A DNA stretch of 64,000 nt from Aequorivita lipolytica (lineage in GTDB: Bacteria; Bacteroidota; Bacteroidia; Flavobacteriales; Flavobacteriaceae). The first letter of the stretch is position 1; each line of letters begins with the position of its first letter. Shown piece by piece: positions 17,483-26,798 of the stretch. A model generated the notes under the pieces. That model saw only the letters and a list, made by a program, of their open reading frames with translations, made no database searches and was not told the origin of the DNA. A program made the translations under genes and the position numbers. The DNA lies in assembly GCF_007997135.1 (NCBI RefSeq), contig NZ_VORU01000003.1:271777-335776 (forward strand), given 5' to 3'.

Positions 17483-18508
17483 TTATTTTTTAGATTCTAA
17501 TTTACTCTCCAAAGCCTTAATTCTTTTTTCCTGCTCTATTGTATATAATGTTAGTTCTTCAATTTTTTGCAACAAAATACCCGTCATTTCACTCAACTTT
17601 AACCCATCCTTTTGAATTTCAGTTGCAGATGGAACATTTGGCAAATGATGATTCACTTTGGTAAACGCTTCAATTTCCTCTAAACCAAGCATTTTATAAT
17701 TTGGGTTTAAAGTAGATTCTCCTGTAAAATATTTTTCAAAAACGTAATCTGGCGGCACGCTTAAATCAACAATAACTTCTTCAGAATGAATATTCCCTTT
17801 TACGGTTAGCTTTTGATCAGGATTTGCGGTTCCAATTCCAACATTACCATTACTGTTTTTTATTGTCATTCTTAAAGTACTATTTGTTTGCAATTTCAAA
17901 TCCGAGGAAGTGTACGAAGCCACTATTCCCGAAGCAATGAAAAGTGGTTTATTAAAATAAAACTGGGATCTATCTGTAATTAAATGAGCATAAACTGAGT
18001 TTTGCGCACCAACGGTCAAAGAACCAAAATCACTTTTTATTTCTAATGAGCCTCCAACTCCATTTCCCCTAATAGCTCCATTGATATGTAATTTTTCTAT
18101 TGGATTGCTAGTTCCAATACCTACTTTCTGATTAAAAATAGCATCTCCCGATACATTTAAGTTACCTACACCCAAACTCCCATCTATTAACATATTACCG
18201 AAAAACCTAGAACTCCCTTCAACCATAAGTTTATCAGAAGTATAACTCGGATTACCTATTATTACCGAATTACCGTGAAAGGACATAATGTTAGAACTCC
18301 CTAAACCATTCAAAAATTGAAAATTTAGAAGCTGTGCATTTCCTTGTAAAGCACCTTCAGATATCCTATATCCAAAATTAGTTCCAGAATTATAAAAACT
18401 AATTTGTCCAGAACTTTGAGCCGGGTTGAATAAATGGTCAAAACTTTGGGCTTTAACATTAAAGGCTAAAGCAACAATAAACGTGAGTAAAAAAATATTC
18501 TTTTTCAT
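17483..18508 (-). CDS. secreted tail-fibre-like repeat protein
   Basis: 341 residues. Signal peptide MKKNIFLLTFIVALAFNVKAQ. It contains the repeated motif VGIGTSNPIEKLHING / VGIGTANPDQKLTVKG, found in bacterial tail-fibre-like and adhesin proteins of Bacteroidota. The C-terminal region (about 255-341) reads PPDYVFEKYF, YKMLGLEEIEAFTKVNHHLP, VPSATEIQKDGLKLSEM and ends in a heptad-like coiled coil (QKIEELTLYTIEQEKRIKAL). The arrangement suggests a trimeric fibre with a C-terminal assembly domain (inference). No T9SS sorting domain is visible. It is first in the minus-strand group with the 606-residue protein and lipB. Confidence 0.82.
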   Translation of the reverse strand: MKKNIFLLTFIVALAFNVKAQSFDHLFNPAQSSGQISFYNSGTNFGYRISEGALQGNAQLLNFQFLNGLGSSNIMSFHGNSVIIGNPSYTSDKLMVEGSSRFFGNMLIDGSLGVGNLNVSGDAIFNQKVGIGTSNPIEKLHINGAIRGNGVGGSLEIKSDFGSLTVGAQNSVYAHLITDRSQFYFNKPLFIASGIVASYTSSDLKLQTNSTLRMTIKNSNGNVGIGTANPDQKLTVKGNIHSEEVIVDLSVPPDYVFEKYFTGESTLNPNYKMLGLEEIEAFTKVNHHLPNVPSATEIQKDGLKLSEMTGILLQKIEELTLYTIEQEKRIKALESKLESKK

Positions 18509-18535
18509 AATTATTAGATTTAGTGTTTATTTAAG

Positions 18536-18543
18536 CAAAATTA
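18536..18543 (-). promoter_or_regulatory. -7 box for the minus-strand fibre gene group
   Basis: On the minus strand this reads TAATTTTG, matching TAnnTTTG, 28 nt before the ATG at 18508. No convincing -33 TTG is visible at the expected distance, so confidence is low. Confidence 0.35.
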
Positions 18544-18754
18544 AATAAAATAATTTATTTGTCGTTAAAAGTTATCAAATACTCGATTAAATACACTCTA
18601 TGCTTTTTTTATCTTAATTTTATAATAAAAAACTTTATTATTTTTAATTTAGAATTTTTAAATGTTTGTTGAACAAAATTTATTAAAAATTCCCTAAATT
18701 CCACAAAGGATGTTATATTTACGGTTCTAAATATTCATATAAATTACACTAAAA

Positions 18755-21019
18755 ATGAAAAAAAGTACTTTTAAACCATTTCTGATTGTATGTTTATTGC
18801 TTTTAAGCTTTGGAATACAAGCTCAGAATGCGTTGTGGAACAAAGTTTCCAACACAGAAACGCAAAACAGACAGAAAACCTTCCGCAAGACAATACCGCA
18901 GGATTTTAATTTATTTTCACTCAACACTTCCGCTTTAAAAAATCAATTGGGACAAGCTCCCGCGAGATTCAGTGGTCTTTCAAACGTTATTATTGAATTG
19001 CCAACAAACAATGGCGAGTTGCAACATTTCCGTGTGTATGAGGCTTCCGTTATGGAACCTATTTTACAGGCACAATACCCAAACATCCGTTCATATGCCG
19101 CACAGGGAATTGAGGATGGTTCTGCCGTTGCACGCTTTAGTGTTTCAGACGCAGGTGTAAACGTGATGATTTCATCAGTTCACTATTCAACAATATACAT
19201 TGATCCTTACACTAAGGACAAAAATTATTACATTTCATACAATGTTAATAGCCTACCCGCAGACCCTAATGGTTTTGAATGCTTGGTTGAAGAAGCCATA
19301 GGCCCAGAATTGGATATGGAACAAAGAAATGCTGATGATGGTATGTTAAGAACCTATAGATTGGCATTGGCCTGTACTGGTGAATATGCTTTTTATCACT
19401 GGTCTGTTCAGGCAGGAATTGACCCAAGTGCTCCCGATGCTGTAAAAAAAGCCGAAGTACTTTCAGCGATGAACACCAGTATGACCCGCGTAAACGGTGT
19501 GTATGAAATAGACGTTGCGTTAACTATGGTTCTTGTAGCCAACAATACTGATGTTATTTATCTGAATGCTGGTACTGATCCTTACACCAATAATAATGGA
19601 TTTACAATGCTTGGCCAAAACCAATCTAATATTGATAGCGTTATTGGCTCCGCAAATTATGACATCGGCCACGTATTCAGTACTGGAGGTGGTGGAGTTG
19701 CCGGTCTTCGTGTACCTTGCGTAAATGGTCAAAAAGCCAGAGGCGTAACAGGTTTGGGTGCGCCAATTGGAGACTTTTATGATATTGACTATGTAGCACA
19801 CGAAATGGGCCATCAATTTGGCGCAAACCATACATTTAATGGAACCGCTGGGGCTTGTGGTGGTGGGAATAGGAATCTTGCTACAGCCTTTGAACCTGGA
19901 AGTGGCTCCACAATCATGGCGTATGCCGGTATTTGTGGAGGTCAAAATGTTCAAGCACATAGTGATTCCTATTTTACCGCAATAAGTATTCAGGAAATGT
20001 GGAGTTTTATTAGTAATGGTCAAGGGCAATGTTCTGTAAATACACCAACTAATAATTTGCCTCCTACTGCCGACGCAGGAATTGATTATACAATTCCAAA
20101 ATCTACTCCATTTATCTTACAAGGAGTTGCCACTGATCCAGATGGCGGCAATGTGCTTTCACACTGTTGGGAACAAATGGATAACCAAAATTCTCCACAG
20201 CCACCACAAAACACTTCAACCTCAGGGCCAGCATTTAGATCAATAAATCCATTGCCAGATCCAGAGAGATATATGCCAGCATTAGCGACTGTTATAAACA
20301 ATCAAACACAAACTACTTGGGAGGTTGTTCCTTCAGTTGGAAGACTTTTGCGTTTCCGCTATACTGTTCGCGATAATGCTGCCGGCGGCGGATCAACAGC
20401 AAGCGACAATATGAATGTTAACGTTGAGGGAACTGCTGGACCATTCTTGGTAACTTCACAAGCAGTTCCTACTACTTGGACTATCGGAAATACCGAAAAC
20501 ATTACTTGGGATGTTGCCGGAACAAATGTTGCTCCCGTAAATAGCCCAAATGTAGATATATGGTTTTCAACCGATGGCGGGCAAACATATCCCGTTAGCA
20601 TTGCTTTAAACGTGCCAAACACTGGTAGTGCGTCAATCAATGTACCAAACGTTAACACAACCACTGGTAGGTTAATGGTAATTTCATCAAACAATATTTT
20701 CTATGACCTTAACAATGCAGTTATTACTGTTGATGGAATTGTAGGTGTTGAAGACTTTACGTTTGATAATTTTGCGGTTTATCCAAACCCATCAAACGGA
20801 ACTTTCAACCTTACATTCAAGCCTGCTTCAAATGATAATATTGAAGTTGCACTTTATGATTTAAGAGGAAGAGCCATCAGTCAATCTACTTTTGATGATG
20901 TTTCAGCATCAAGTACTTTCAGCAAACAATTGGATTACAATTATGTTCAAAGCGGAATGTACTTCCTTGTTGTGAAAAACGGCAATAAAGTAACTACCAA
21001 GAAGGTTGTTAAGAATTAA
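18755..21019 (+). CDS. T9SS-secreted reprolysin-like zinc metalloprotease
   Basis: 754 residues. Signal peptide MKKSTFKPFLIVCLLLLSFG then IQAQ. A propeptide-like region runs to about 190. The catalytic domain holds the metzincin motif HEMGHQFGANH at residues 349-359 (zinc ligands His349, His353, His359; Glu350 base), followed by an SxxMAYAG-type methionine turn (STIMAYAGICGG). Then come a PKD/fibronectin-like domain near 430-555 and an Ig-like beta domain near 555-660. The type A T9SS sorting domain is at about 675-754 (FAVYPNPSNGTFNLTF, then GMYFLVVKNGNKVTTKKVVK). It is expected on the surface or in the medium. Divergent from the fibre gene group, with its own terminator. Confidence 0.93.
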   Translation: MKKSTFKPFLIVCLLLLSFGIQAQNALWNKVSNTETQNRQKTFRKTIPQDFNLFSLNTSALKNQLGQAPARFSGLSNVIIELPTNNGELQHFRVYEASVMEPILQAQYPNIRSYAAQGIEDGSAVARFSVSDAGVNVMISSVHYSTIYIDPYTKDKNYYISYNVNSLPADPNGFECLVEEAIGPELDMEQRNADDGMLRTYRLALACTGEYAFYHWSVQAGIDPSAPDAVKKAEVLSAMNTSMTRVNGVYEIDVALTMVLVANNTDVIYLNAGTDPYTNNNGFTMLGQNQSNIDSVIGSANYDIGHVFSTGGGGVAGLRVPCVNGQKARGVTGLGAPIGDFYDIDYVAHEMGHQFGANHTFNGTAGACGGGNRNLATAFEPGSGSTIMAYAGICGGQNVQAHSDSYFTAISIQEMWSFISNGQGQCSVNTPTNNLPPTADAGIDYTIPKSTPFILQGVATDPDGGNVLSHCWEQMDNQNSPQPPQNTSTSGPAFRSINPLPDPERYMPALATVINNQTQTTWEVVPSVGRLLRFRYTVRDNAAGGGSTASDNMNVNVEGTAGPFLVTSQAVPTTWTIGNTENITWDVAGTNVAPVNSPNVDIWFSTDGGQTYPVSIALNVPNTGSASINVPNVNTTTGRLMVISSNNIFYDLNNAVITVDGIVGVEDFTFDNFAVYPNPSNGTFNLTFKPASNDNIEVALYDLRGRAISQSTFDDVSASSTFSKQLDYNYVQSGMYFLVVKNGNKVTTKKVVKN

Positions 21020-21045
21020 GTTTCAATAACAATTGCTTATAAAAA

Positions 21046-21078
21046 AGAGGCGTTCAGATTGAACGCCTCTTTTGTTTT
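21046..21078 (+). terminator. Intrinsic terminator after the metalloprotease
   Basis: Perfect 10-bp stem AGAGGCGTTC (21046-21055) / GAACGCCTCT (21061-21070) with a 5-nt loop, then TTTGTTTT. Confidence 0.9.
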
Positions 21079-21196
21079 ATAGATTTAGAAAACAAGAGTT
21101 AAAGGAAACAGGACATAAGGGAAACAAGAGAATTCTCGATATATCAGGAAACCGTCTTAGTTCCAGTAGCGAAGCGGTCTTGGTTCTTGGATCTTT

Positions 21197-21733
21197 TTAC
21201 ATCTTCACCATTTCCGAAATATGCGTAACTACCTGCGAAGTTTTTTCCACTTTAAATTTAAGGTCGAAAGTAATTCCTTGGCTGCTTTTTTCAACTAAAA
21301 GTTTTCCGTTGGTTACAGGATAATAGCCGGCTTCGCCTTTACAGAAGCAGTGCTTTCCATATAGCAAATTTACATCGGTCAAAGAAGCGTCTACCTTTCG
21401 CAAGGTAGTTGTGGCAGTAGGAATTTCAAAATGAATGGTTTCAGAATAATCACCATCCACAGTACCTTCCGGCCCTTCTTTGGAATAGGTGTAAACTACA
21501 ACCATATTTTCTCCAGCTGCCATTTCTGGATAGGTAGCGCCAGTGCCATCTTCCTTTATAACCAAACGCTTGTTTTTGTGGACCATCACGCTGCAAGTTC
21601 CTTCTTCGGGGCAGCCCGTAACTTTATTTTCTACTTGTTCCATTTTCGTGTTTTCTGATGAAATTACTGTTCCCGTCTGCGTTTTGCAGGCATTGACAAA
21701 AAAGAGTGGAATTAAAAAATATAATGCTTTCAT
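21197..21733 (-). CDS. lipoprotein of unknown function
   Basis: 178 residues. A short hydrophobic leader ends VNACKTQ, giving lipidated Cys16. The mature protein has further cysteines in GCPEEGTCSVMV and GKHCFCKGEAGYY and a beta-rich composition. I do not recognise the family. It shares strand with the 247-residue lipoprotein gene upstream; the two are separated by about 145 bp containing a 14-bp tandem array. The 178 bp between this gene and the metalloprotease hold no gene. Confidence 0.78.
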   Translation of the reverse strand: MKALYFLIPLFFVNACKTQTGTVISSENTKMEQVENKVTGCPEEGTCSVMVHKNKRLVIKEDGTGATYPEMAAGENMVVVYTYSKEGPEGTVDGDYSETIHFEIPTATTTLRKVDASLTDVNLLYGKHCFCKGEAGYYPVTNGKLLVEKSSQGITFDLKFKVEKTSQVVTHISEMVKM

Positions 21734-21800
21734 AATTTATTTATTTATTTGTGTTTCACTAATTTGTTACTCATTATCCAGCTTCAAGCTTCAAGCCTCC

Positions 21801-21877
21801 AACATCCAGCTTCCAACATCCAGCTTCCAACATCCAGCTTCCAACATCCAGCTTCCAACATCCAGCTTCCAACATCC
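21801..21877. repeat. 14-bp tandem repeat AACATCCAGCTTCC
   Basis: Five exact head-to-tail copies (21801-21870) plus a half copy, preceded by degenerate GCTTCAAGC units. It sits between two lipoprotein genes and ends at the stop codon of the 247-residue one. There is no spacer, so it is not a CRISPR array. Confidence 0.95.
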
Positions 21878-22621
21878 CTAATTTTCCAATTCAACCTCTA
21901 AATCAAGTAAATCCGGATTATTGAAATATTCTATAAAAGGTGCCTGAATACTAACCGTTTTTTTGTCTTCTGAAAAAGTAGCTTCCGGATTTGATGTTTT
22001 CTTTATTTTCTTCGGAAAGGTATAATTCAAAGTATAATTGGATCCGCCCATAAACGCTTCAGCCTGTTTCATACTGTCCACCTGCTGTTGGTGCATTTTT
22101 TTATCTTTTATATAGGCATCGCGTTTAAAAGTACCCTTTTTAAATGAATAATTTACCCCAATAATTTCTGGGGAATCTTCTTCTTTTTTAGTCTCTTGGG
22201 AATTGGAATCCATATTTGGCATCAAATTGCTTGCCTGCTCCAGTCCGTTCAAAATATCGTTCGCCTCACTTATGTTTTTGAATTTTGTTGAAATATCATA
22301 AACCATTTCGGAAGTTTCCGAGTTCATAATTATGTGAATATTAAAATTTTCAAGCTTCTTCAATTTCTCCTGTTCTATTGCAGAAAGTTTGGAAATACTA
22401 TCTTTTTTTTCTTCTAAAAACTGCTTCATATAAACAATGGTATCCATTTTTACTTCCATAGAATCAGTAACGGCCGCGCCGCCAAAGGCCATCATTTCGT
22501 TCATGTTTACTTCCACAGTCATGGTTCCGCTACCATCTTCATTCATAACCATGGTTTCGGTAAATTGGCAACTTGTGGCAGTAAAAGCCAAGGCAAAAAG
22601 GAATAGTAATTTTTGTATCAT
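21878..22621 (-). CDS. lipoprotein of unknown function (flavobacterial)
   Basis: 247 residues. The leader MIQKLLFLFALAFTATSC gives lipidated Cys18. It is followed by QFTETMVMNEDGSGTMTVEV and a methionine-rich stretch (NMNEMMAFGG), a helical part with EKKDSISKLSAIEQEKLKKL, and a C-terminal beta region. The opening TETMVMNEDGSG motif recurs in small flavobacterial envelope lipoproteins, but no function is known to me. Its start lies 4 bp from the stop of the YqaE-like gene on the same strand, so the pair is probably one transcript. Confidence 0.78.
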   Translation of the reverse strand: MIQKLLFLFALAFTATSCQFTETMVMNEDGSGTMTVEVNMNEMMAFGGAAVTDSMEVKMDTIVYMKQFLEEKKDSISKLSAIEQEKLKKLENFNIHIIMNSETSEMVYDISTKFKNISEANDILNGLEQASNLMPNMDSNSQETKKEEDSPEIIGVNYSFKKGTFKRDAYIKDKKMHQQQVDSMKQAEAFMGGSNYTLNYTFPKKIKKTSNPEATFSEDKKTVSIQAPFIEYFNNPDLLDLEVELEN

Positions 22622-22625
22622 TTGA

Positions 22626-22784
22626 TTATTTTTTAGGGTTGTTCAAAATAATTAACGCGGCAATCACACCCGGAACCCAACCGCAAACGGTAAGTATAAA
22701 AACGATCAAAACGGAACCACAACCCTTACCAATTACGGCAAGTGGCGGGAAAAGAATTGCTAACAGAACTCTCCATATATTCAT
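22626..22784 (-). CDS. YqaE/Pmp3 family small membrane protein
   Basis: A 52-residue protein. It begins MNIWRVLLAILFPPLAVIGK, has a second hydrophobic span with GSVLIVFILTVCGWVPGVIA, and ends IILNNPKK. Two transmembrane helices and the FPPLAVI / CGWVPGVIAA pattern are diagnostic for the UPF0057 (Pmp3, YqaE) proteolipid family. Yeast Pmp3 affects membrane potential; bacterial members are often stress-induced. It precedes the 247-residue lipoprotein gene by 4 bp on the same strand. Confidence 0.9.
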   Translation of the reverse strand: MNIWRVLLAILFPPLAVIGKGCGSVLIVFILTVCGWVPGVIAALIILNNPKK

Positions 22785-22857
22785 AGAAAACAAATTTACG
22801 ATTAATATTTAAGCTATGTGTCAAGCCATTTTTCCTTTTGTTACAAGATTTTATTTT

Positions 22858-22952
22858 TAACCACAAAGTTTAAAGAGTTTTACACAAATGGCATAAACTT
22901 TTTCTCTGTGTGCTTCGTGCCTACTTTGTGTTCTCTGTGGTTTTTTTTACAA
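22858..22952. repeat. Imperfect inverted repeat of the CTCTGTGGTT type
   Basis: The left arm AACCACAAAGTTTAAAGAG is mirrored by CTTTGTGTTCTCTGTGGTTT. Internally it has CTCTGTGTGCTTCGTG. A short partial copy (CTCTGTGTTCTCTGTGGT) lies at about 27740-27760, upstream of the hemL stop. This is a dispersed Bacteroidota-type noncoding repeat. Confidence 0.6.
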
Positions 22953-22983
22953 CTAGTGCTTCATTCTCTCTTATAACTATCAT

Positions 22984-23039
22984 TTTGAAATTTGAAATTG
23001 GTTTTTTTTTGGGATTTGGAATTTGAGATTTGGAATTTA
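22984..23039. repeat. AT-rich dispersed intergenic repeat, copy D (partial)
   Basis: Right-arm-like words only: GGGATTTGGAATTTGAGATT and TGGAATTTATG, preceded by TTTGAAATTTGAAATTGG. It lies just upstream of the lysS promoter box. Confidence 0.5.
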
Positions 23040-23067
23040 TGTTTTAGTATATAGAACTTCCTTTCCC

Positions 23068-23075
23068 TATCTTTG
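23068..23075 (+). promoter_or_regulatory. -7 box upstream of lysS
   Basis: TATCTTTG matches TAnnTTTG and lies 25 nt before the lysS ATG. No good TTG is seen at 17-23 nt upstream. Confidence 0.45.
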
Positions 23076-23099
23076 CACGTCATTTTTTAGAAAAAATCT

Positions 23100-24791
23100 A
23101 TGCAACTTTCTGAACTGGAAATCATCCGAAGAGAAAAACTACAACAGCTACGCGATCGTGGAATCAATCCCTATCCCGCAGATTTATACCCTGTAAACAA
23201 CACTTCAAAAAAGATAAAGGATAATTTTGAGGAGGGAAAAAAGGTGGTAATTGCCGGAAGGTTGATGTCCCGAAGAATTCAGGGAAAAGCTTCCTTTGCT
23301 GAACTTCAGGATGCTGACGGACGCATACAAGTGTATTTTAATCGCGACGAAATTTGTACAGGCGAAGACAAAACCCTTTACAACGAAGTATATAAAAAAC
23401 TGTTGGATATTGGCGATTTCATAGGTATTGAAGGCGAATTATTCAACACTCAAGTAGGCGAAAAAACCGTAATGGTAAAAAACTTCACCCTACTCAGCAA
23501 AGCCTTAAAACCGTTGCCACAACCGCGTGTTGATGCCGACGGAAAAGTACACGACGCCTTTACAGACCCTGAACAACGTTACCGCCAACGCTATGCAGAT
23601 TTGGTAGTGAACCCACACGTAAAGGAAATTTTTGTAAAGCGGACCAAGCTTTTCAACGCCATGCGAAGCTTCTTTAACGAGCGTGGCTATTTTGAAGTGG
23701 AAACTCCCGTTTTGCAACCCATTCCCGGCGGCGCGGCGGCGCGACCTTTCACAACACATCACAATTCGTTGGACATTCCACTTTATATGCGAATTGCCAA
23801 TGAGTTGTACCTAAAAAGATTGATTGTCGGTGGTTTCGACGGTGTTTATGAATTCTCCAAAAACTTCCGGAATGAAGGGATGGACCGCACCCACAACCCA
23901 GAATTTACCGCTATGGAAATTTACGTTTCCTATAAAGATTACAACTGGATGATGGATTTCTGCGAGCAGTTGCTGGAATTCTGCGCGATGGAAGTAAACG
24001 GCACTACAAAAGCTACCTTCGGAAATCACGAAATAGATTTTAAAGCGCCCTATCCAAGAGTAACCATGGCCAAAGCAATCCAAAACTTTACTGGTTTTGA
24101 CATTACCGGAAAAACCGAGGATGAAATACGCAAAGCTGCTTTAGACATGAAAATTCCTGTGGATGATACTATGGGCAAAGGAAAACTGATTGATGAAATT
24201 TTCGGCGAAAAGTGCGAAGGCAATTACATTCAGCCAACCTTCATTACAGATTATCCAAAAGAAATGAGTCCACTCTGCAAAGAGCACCGCGAAAACCCAG
24301 AACTAACGGAACGTTTTGAACTTATGGTTTGTGGTAAAGAAATAGCAAACGCCTACAGCGAATTGAACGACCCCATAGACCAACGCGAACGTTTTGAAGC
24401 CCAACTAAAACTTGCAGACAGAGGCGATGACGAAGCAACGGCATTTATAGATTACGATTTCCTTAGAGCACTGGAATACGGTATGCCACCAACCAGCGGT
24501 ATGGGCATCGGGATGGACCGTTTGGTTATGTTTCTTACAAACAATGCCTCCATACAGGAAGTGCTTTTCTTCCCACAAATGCGCCCCGAAAAGAAAAAGG
24601 TGGAAATGACTGAGGATGAAAAAGCGGTTTACACAATTTTAAAAGCGAACTCGCCAATTGCTTTGGAAGATCTAAAAGCCCAAAGCGGCCTAAGCAACAA
24701 AAAGTGGGACAAGGCCATAAAAGGTTTGACTGCTTCAAAATTGGCAAAGGTTGAAAAGCCGGATGAAGATTTGATGGTTTCGGGTTTATAA
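23100..24791 (+). CDS. lysS: lysyl-tRNA synthetase, class II
   Basis: Charges tRNA-Lys. The N-terminal anticodon-binding OB fold (about 50-150) includes VVIAGRLMSRRIQGKASF. The catalytic core runs from about 170 to 500: motif 1 near FFNERGYFEVETPVLQPIPG, motif 2 FSKNFRNEGMDRTHNPEF, motif 3 GMPPTSGMGIGMDRLVMFLT. Beyond the usual end (LFFPQMRPEKK) there is a 60-residue C-terminal extension, MTEDEKAVYTILKANSPIAL onward, that looks like a small winged-helix domain. It is common in Bacteroidota lysyl-tRNA synthetases and absent from the E. coli enzyme. 563 residues. Confidence 0.97.
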   Translation: MQLSELEIIRREKLQQLRDRGINPYPADLYPVNNTSKKIKDNFEEGKKVVIAGRLMSRRIQGKASFAELQDADGRIQVYFNRDEICTGEDKTLYNEVYKKLLDIGDFIGIEGELFNTQVGEKTVMVKNFTLLSKALKPLPQPRVDADGKVHDAFTDPEQRYRQRYADLVVNPHVKEIFVKRTKLFNAMRSFFNERGYFEVETPVLQPIPGGAAARPFTTHHNSLDIPLYMRIANELYLKRLIVGGFDGVYEFSKNFRNEGMDRTHNPEFTAMEIYVSYKDYNWMMDFCEQLLEFCAMEVNGTTKATFGNHEIDFKAPYPRVTMAKAIQNFTGFDITGKTEDEIRKAALDMKIPVDDTMGKGKLIDEIFGEKCEGNYIQPTFITDYPKEMSPLCKEHRENPELTERFELMVCGKEIANAYSELNDPIDQRERFEAQLKLADRGDDEATAFIDYDFLRALEYGMPPTSGMGIGMDRLVMFLTNNASIQEVLFFPQMRPEKKKVEMTEDEKAVYTILKANSPIALEDLKAQSGLSNKKWDKAIKGLTASKLAKVEKPDEDLMVSGL

Positions 24792-24811
24792 AAAAGCAAT
24801 TACGAATATTT

Positions 24812-24848
24812 AAAAAAGGAAATTCCCGAAATGGAGTTTCCTTTTTTT
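24812..24848 (+). terminator. Intrinsic terminator after lysS
   Basis: AAAAAAGGAAA pairs with TTTCCTTTTTT across an inner TTCC/GGA stem. It ends in seven T residues, 25-55 bp after the stop. Confidence 0.75.
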
Positions 24849-25189
24849 AATGGCCGTTATATTTTAAAGTTTTATCTCGATAAGCGTCAAACCAAAAAGT
24901 GCCCGATACAATGTGAATGTAAAAGTCCAATTTGTTTATTGTTTGCCTCCCCCAATATATTTCTGAAGCAAACCCAGATTCACCAATTGCAAAATGCAAT
25001 TATCATGTTGAGCGTTTTAAAAGTAAAACAGAAAAATGTAAACCAACAAAAGAAAATTCAAAACAGACTACCGCCTTCCATCAACCATCAACCATCAACC
25101 ATCAACCCCTTTGTCTACCGAAGCTATTTCAGCGTAGGTGGAATCAACTAAAAACTTTTTACTACTTTTAGCAACTCAATTTTACTAAA
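24849..25189. other. Gene-free stretch with a 7-bp tandem array
   Basis: No convincing gene in about 340 bp. It contains four tandem CCATCAA units (25078-25105). A short reading frame at its left end has a faint KFYLDKRQTKK look of a tyrosine-recombinase N-terminus, which I do not trust. Confidence 0.5.
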
Positions 25190-26446
25190 ATGAAGAAATT
25201 ACTTTTTCTGGTCCTTATAGGCTTAATGATTACCGCTTGCGGAAAAGATGATAGTTATGATCCTGTAGAAACAGACACCCAAGCTCCTTCAAAACCCCTA
25301 AGCTTTACCGCCTCTGAACAAACTGAGACTTCTCTCAAACTCAGCTGGGCCGCCTCAACAGACAATGTGGGCGTTACTGGCTATCGTATTTATCAGGACG
25401 GTACAGCACTTGCAAACGTAATTACAAAAACAAATACAACCATAACAGGGTTAACAGAAGGCACGGCCTATAGTTTCTATGTCACCGCGATTGACGCTAA
25501 AAACAATGAGTCGGCTCCCAGCAATATTGTAGATGCTTTTACCGTAACCCAGCCTCTATCATTTTTGCCATTACTTTCAGAAATGGGAGTGTTTACTGGC
25601 ACCCTTTCAAATTTAACACCCACGCAAGGAGTGCAGCTGTACGAAATAAACAGTACGCTCTTTTCAGATTATACTTATAAGCAACGGTTAATTCGCCTTC
25701 CCGAGGGACAAAGCATGCGCTATAATAATACCGATCTGTTACCTACCTTTCCAGATAATACCCTGATTTCCAAAACATTTTATTACAACATAGATGAACG
25801 CGACCCTTCATTGGGTAAAAAAATAATTGAAACACGTATTCTTCTTAAAGTAGACGGACAATGGCTTGTTGGAGATTATATTTGGAACGCCGCCCAAACC
25901 GAAGCCACCTACCGCGAAACTGGCAGTACCGAAGCTATAAGTTATATTGATAAAAATGGCGACACCCAAAATGTAAACTATCAAATTCCGTCAAAACAGG
26001 ATTGTTTTACTTGCCATAACAACAACGCAACCACCTTTCCTATCGGACCAAAATTGCGCAACTTAAATTTTGTTCCCTCCTATACAACCCAAAACCAATT
26101 GGATTATTTGGCCTCCGTTGGGCTCTTACAGGGCGTTAACCCAAGTAATGTAAGTGCTTTGCCCAATTGGGAAGATCAAACCTTATTGATTAAAGACCGC
26201 GCCCGGGCTTATGTGGATGTAAACTGCGCCCACTGCCACCAGCCCGGTGGTAGCGTTCCGTCAGGGTTCAATTTAGACCTTAGACTGGAAACCGATTTTA
26301 ACAACACCGGTATCTATACAAACCGCGGCGAAATAATAGCAAGGTTTCAAAGTACGCTACCAACTTACCGTATGCCACAGTTAGGAAGAACTGTTGTCCA
26401 CGGGGAAGCCTTACAAATGCTGAATGAATATATAGATTCTCTATAA
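25190..26446 (+). CDS. fibronectin-III lipoprotein with two haem c sites (SO2930-like)
   Basis: 418 residues. The lipobox ends MITACGKD (Cys17). Residues about 33-120 form a fibronectin type III domain (PLSFTASEQTETSLKLSWAA, then VTGYRIYQDGTALANV). The C-terminal region carries two CxxCH haem-binding motifs, CFTCHNNNATTFP and CAHCHQPGGSVPSG, embedded in the pattern of the SO2930-family diheme c-type cytochromes, with GVFTGTLSNLTPTQGVQLYE as the family-like opening. Probably an outer-membrane or periplasmic electron carrier or oxidase partner. Redox partners are not encoded nearby. The FnIII fusion is the unusual part. Confidence 0.85.
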   Translation: MKKLLFLVLIGLMITACGKDDSYDPVETDTQAPSKPLSFTASEQTETSLKLSWAASTDNVGVTGYRIYQDGTALANVITKTNTTITGLTEGTAYSFYVTAIDAKNNESAPSNIVDAFTVTQPLSFLPLLSEMGVFTGTLSNLTPTQGVQLYEINSTLFSDYTYKQRLIRLPEGQSMRYNNTDLLPTFPDNTLISKTFYYNIDERDPSLGKKIIETRILLKVDGQWLVGDYIWNAAQTEATYRETGSTEAISYIDKNGDTQNVNYQIPSKQDCFTCHNNNATTFPIGPKLRNLNFVPSYTTQNQLDYLASVGLLQGVNPSNVSALPNWEDQTLLIKDRARAYVDVNCAHCHQPGGSVPSGFNLDLRLETDFNNTGIYTNRGEIIARFQSTLPTYRMPQLGRTVVHGEALQMLNEYIDSL

Positions 26447-26487
26447 AAGATTATTCTCCAAATATTTATCAAGAATTCTATTCAACC

Positions 26488-26632
26488 TGTCACACTGAGC
26501 GCAGTCGAAGTGTCACACTGAGCGCAGTCGAAGTGTCACACTGAGCGCAGTCGAAGTGCTGATCGAGCCTTGTCACACTGAGCGCAGTCGAAGTGCTGAT
26601 CAAGCCTTGTCACACTGAGCGCAGTCGAAGTG
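26488..26632. repeat. Five-copy array of the CTGAGCGCAGTCGAAG repeat
   Basis: Copies start near 26488, 26511, 26534, 26571 and 26608. The first three are contiguous; the others are separated by CTGATCGAGCCT or CTGATCAAGCCT. This unit is a widespread intergenic repeat of Bacteroidota; one more copy lies at 45004-45021. The rest of the 350-bp gap (26447-26798) shows no gene. Confidence 0.9.
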
Positions 26633-26798
26633 CAGTCGTGACCTCGTTTAAAATCAGAAACCTAGAGTTGTGGACTGCGCTCGAACGGACATCAGAATTT
26701 TCTTTTTAGACAGCCTCCGTTATTTCAAAAAAGAGGTGCGATTAAACCTATTTAAAATTTCAACGTCATAGCTATGTTGAACAATAAAAATATACACT

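Noticed and set aside
21801..21877. Short direct repeats that could be taken for a CRISPR array
   Set aside because: Units are contiguous with no unique spacers and no cas genes nearby; it is a simple 14-bp tandem array.
24831..25100. Possible tyrosine-recombinase remnant (KFYLDKRQTKK)
   Set aside because: Similarity covers about ten residues, no catalytic domain follows in any frame, and the DNA continues into simple repeats.
26488..26632. Five regularly spaced CTGAGCGCAGTCGAAG units as a CRISPR-like array
   Set aside because: The intervals are zero or a repeated 12-bp phrase rather than unique spacers; the unit is a common dispersed repeat also found at 45004.
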